From Pelatocladus maniniholoensis HA4357-MV3 (GTDB lineage Bacteria; Cyanobacteriota; Cyanobacteriia; Cyanobacteriales; Nostocaceae): DNA of 53,774 nt. The stretch is from the NCBI GenBank assembly GCA_019359115.1, contig JAHHHW010000099.1, positions 1 through 53,774 on the forward strand, read 5' to 3'. How positions within the stretch are numbered: position 1 is the first letter of the stretch; each line of letters starts with the position of its first letter. This document shows positions 52,784 to 53,774 of the stretch, in pieces. The notes below the pieces were generated by a model. It saw only the letters and a program-made list of their open reading frames with translations, made no database searches and was not told the origin of the DNA. The translations under genes and the position numbers were made by a program.

Positions 52784-52972
52784 TTAAGTAATCAGTTTTT
52801 TGGTATAACTAGGAAAATGCCTATCCAAATATTCAATTGCTATATGAATAGCGACATGAGCATTTTGTAGTACTTGAATTGCCCTTTTAATAGATTGAGG
52901 ATTAGGATTGATAATCGAAAGAGGTGAAAGGAGATAATTATGATCTCTTAAATTTCCACCTCTGGGACAGTT
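52784..52972 (-). CDS. Start-less ORF overlapping the nuclease gene end
   Basis: A frame of 62 codons after a TGA reads CPRGGNLRDHNYLLSPLSII, then NPNPQSIKRAIQVLQNAHVA and IEYLDRHFPSYTKKLIT before TAA. The composition is protein-like, but no ATG, GTG or TTG lies near its 5' end; it overlaps the 3' end of the nuclease-like gene in another frame. It may be a remnant, use a rare start, or be reached by frameshifting. Confidence 0.3.
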   Translation of the reverse strand, partial: NCPRGGNLRDHNYLLSPLSIINPNPQSIKRAIQVLQNAHVAIHIAIEYLDRHFPSYTKKLIT

Positions 52973-53682
52973 TCAAGGTATTCAGCAGCGCTAATTTCAC
53001 CTTTGAAAAACTTTTGTAGATTGGTATAATGTTCATTCATACTATTCTCTGGTGATAACTCTGATTCATTGGTGCTGTTAGTGGTAGTTGGTAATTTTGA
53101 TAAAGTGACTGCCAATCTATCTATAAAAACATCATGTCTTTCTTGGTTATAGTTAAATTGGTAAATTGTGGGAAACTCATCTTCATTGACAAAGCAGTAA
53201 ATTATAGAGATGTATTGAGGAGGAATTTCTTGTGTTTCTGTAAGGAGAAATAATCGCAGTTGAGTCTTCCAAGAATCTTCTAGTTTTTCTGGCTGGGGAA
53301 TGTGTCTTTCAGTTGTCCAATCCACAACTATGGTTTTCTGTTCCCACTCAATCAACAAGTCGTAATGGGCAACCAGTCGCCATTCTGCAATCAGCATTTG
53401 TTTGTTAATATTGCACAATTTTTTTTGAGCAGGAATGTTGATTATAGGATGTAGTTGTTTTACCCAGTGAGCCATGTCGGGATAAGTTAAGAGTAGTGGC
53501 TCTACAGGTAATCCCATCATCAACTGTTGCATTAGAAGATGGAATTGTTCTCCAAGATTTTGTTGAGTAATACTCTTAGAATAGTGAGGTGGGAATCTTT
53601 GCTCAATAAAATACTGCTGAAACTTTTGGGTATCTTTCTCCAATAGTTGGGGTAAATATCGGGAAGCTGTCACGAAGTGCAA
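52948..53682 (-). CDS. PD-(D/E)XK-like nuclease-family protein
   Basis: 244 residues from TTG 53682 (start uncertain). EWRLVAHYDLLIEWEQKTIV and the following VDWTT resemble the core strands of the PD-(D/E)XK fold (Asp in HYDLLI, Asp in VVDW), with Thr in place of the usual Lys, so activity is uncertain. HLLMQQLMMGLPVEPLL is helical. Comparable proteins often accompany RecB/UvrD-like helicases in cyanobacteria; none is in view here. Confidence 0.55.
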   Translation of the reverse strand: MHFVTASRYLPQLLEKDTQKFQQYFIEQRFPPHYSKSITQQNLGEQFHLLMQQLMMGLPVEPLLLTYPDMAHWVKQLHPIINIPAQKKLCNINKQMLIAEWRLVAHYDLLIEWEQKTIVVDWTTERHIPQPEKLEDSWKTQLRLFLLTETQEIPPQYISIIYCFVNEDEFPTIYQFNYNQERHDVFIDRLAVTLSKLPTTTNSTNESELSPENSMNEHYTNLQKFFKGEISAAEYLETVPEVEI

Positions 53683-53774
53683 ACTAAACGGTTTAGTATA
53701 GAATTAAGTCCTTATATAGCAAGGACTTTAGTATAGTTAAGCCGCAATTTCAATTGGTAATCTTTCATTCATAT

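Overview
The window looks like part of a large plasmid (or plasmid-like replicon) of a filamentous, probably Nostocales, cyanobacterium. The evidence is the AT-rich sequence dotted with the HIP1 octamer GCGATCGC, Nostoc-type intergenic repeats, protein families typical of cyanobacterial plasmids (DUF5895-like, DUF6753-like, TIGR03985-like), and a combination of relaxase, two partition systems and plasmid-encoded replication factors. No rRNA, tRNA or core metabolic gene was seen.

Layout. (1) 0.5-12.5 kb: a type III-B (Cmr) CRISPR effector operon on the minus strand. Its order is Csx3-AAA, Cmr2/Cas10 without an HD domain, Cmr3, Cmr4, Cmr5, a Cmr6-Cmr1 fusion, a membrane PH-domain protein, a small acidic protein and a CARF-RelE effector. 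A WYL-type TIGR03985 regulator is divergent from it and is followed by an HD hydrolase. There is no CRISPR array, cas1, cas2 or cas6, so crRNAs must come from elsewhere. (2) 12.7-15.6 kb: a phage-like replication module. It has a winged-helix gene with iteron-like 20-bp repeats inside it, a downstream reading frame and a DnaB helicase, an arrangement resembling lambda O/P or P22 18/12. (3) 16.6-19.4 kb: tandem ParA/MipZ-like ATPases with a DUF6753-like membrane protein, then a decayed IS200/IS605 tnpB. (4) 19.4-27.8 kb: two response regulators and a 1982-residue protein. Its first 700 residues carry the motif series of two-barrel RNA polymerases of the eukaryotic RdRP/YonO type (DFDGD and flanking motifs), and a SLOG-like domain lies near its C terminus. 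(5) 28.3-33.3 kb: a nuclease-like gene, DNA-binding proteins, a MOBP-type relaxase and MobC. (6) 33.8-38.6 kb: a centromere-like array of 10-bp repeats followed by ParR-like and ParM-like genes, then a separate ParA/ParB pair. (7) 38.6-51.5 kb: SSB, an SSB-like protein, clamp loader subunits delta' and gamma/tau, a beta clamp with a long tail, and a delta gene (holA) split by a 2.1-kb element with 29-bp terminal inverted repeats. VapBC-like, methylase-like and small unknown genes are interspersed. (8) 51.5-53.8 kb: small unknown genes and a PD-(D/E)XK-like nuclease.

How it fits together: the replicon carries much of its own replisome, two partition modes, mobilisation genes, and an RNA-sensing defence system. 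That system appears tuned to signalling: GGDD cyclase kept, HD lost, Cmr4 catalytic Asp apparently missing, one CARF-RelE effector and one Csx3 ring nuclease. The least expected item is the RNA-polymerase-like giant protein.
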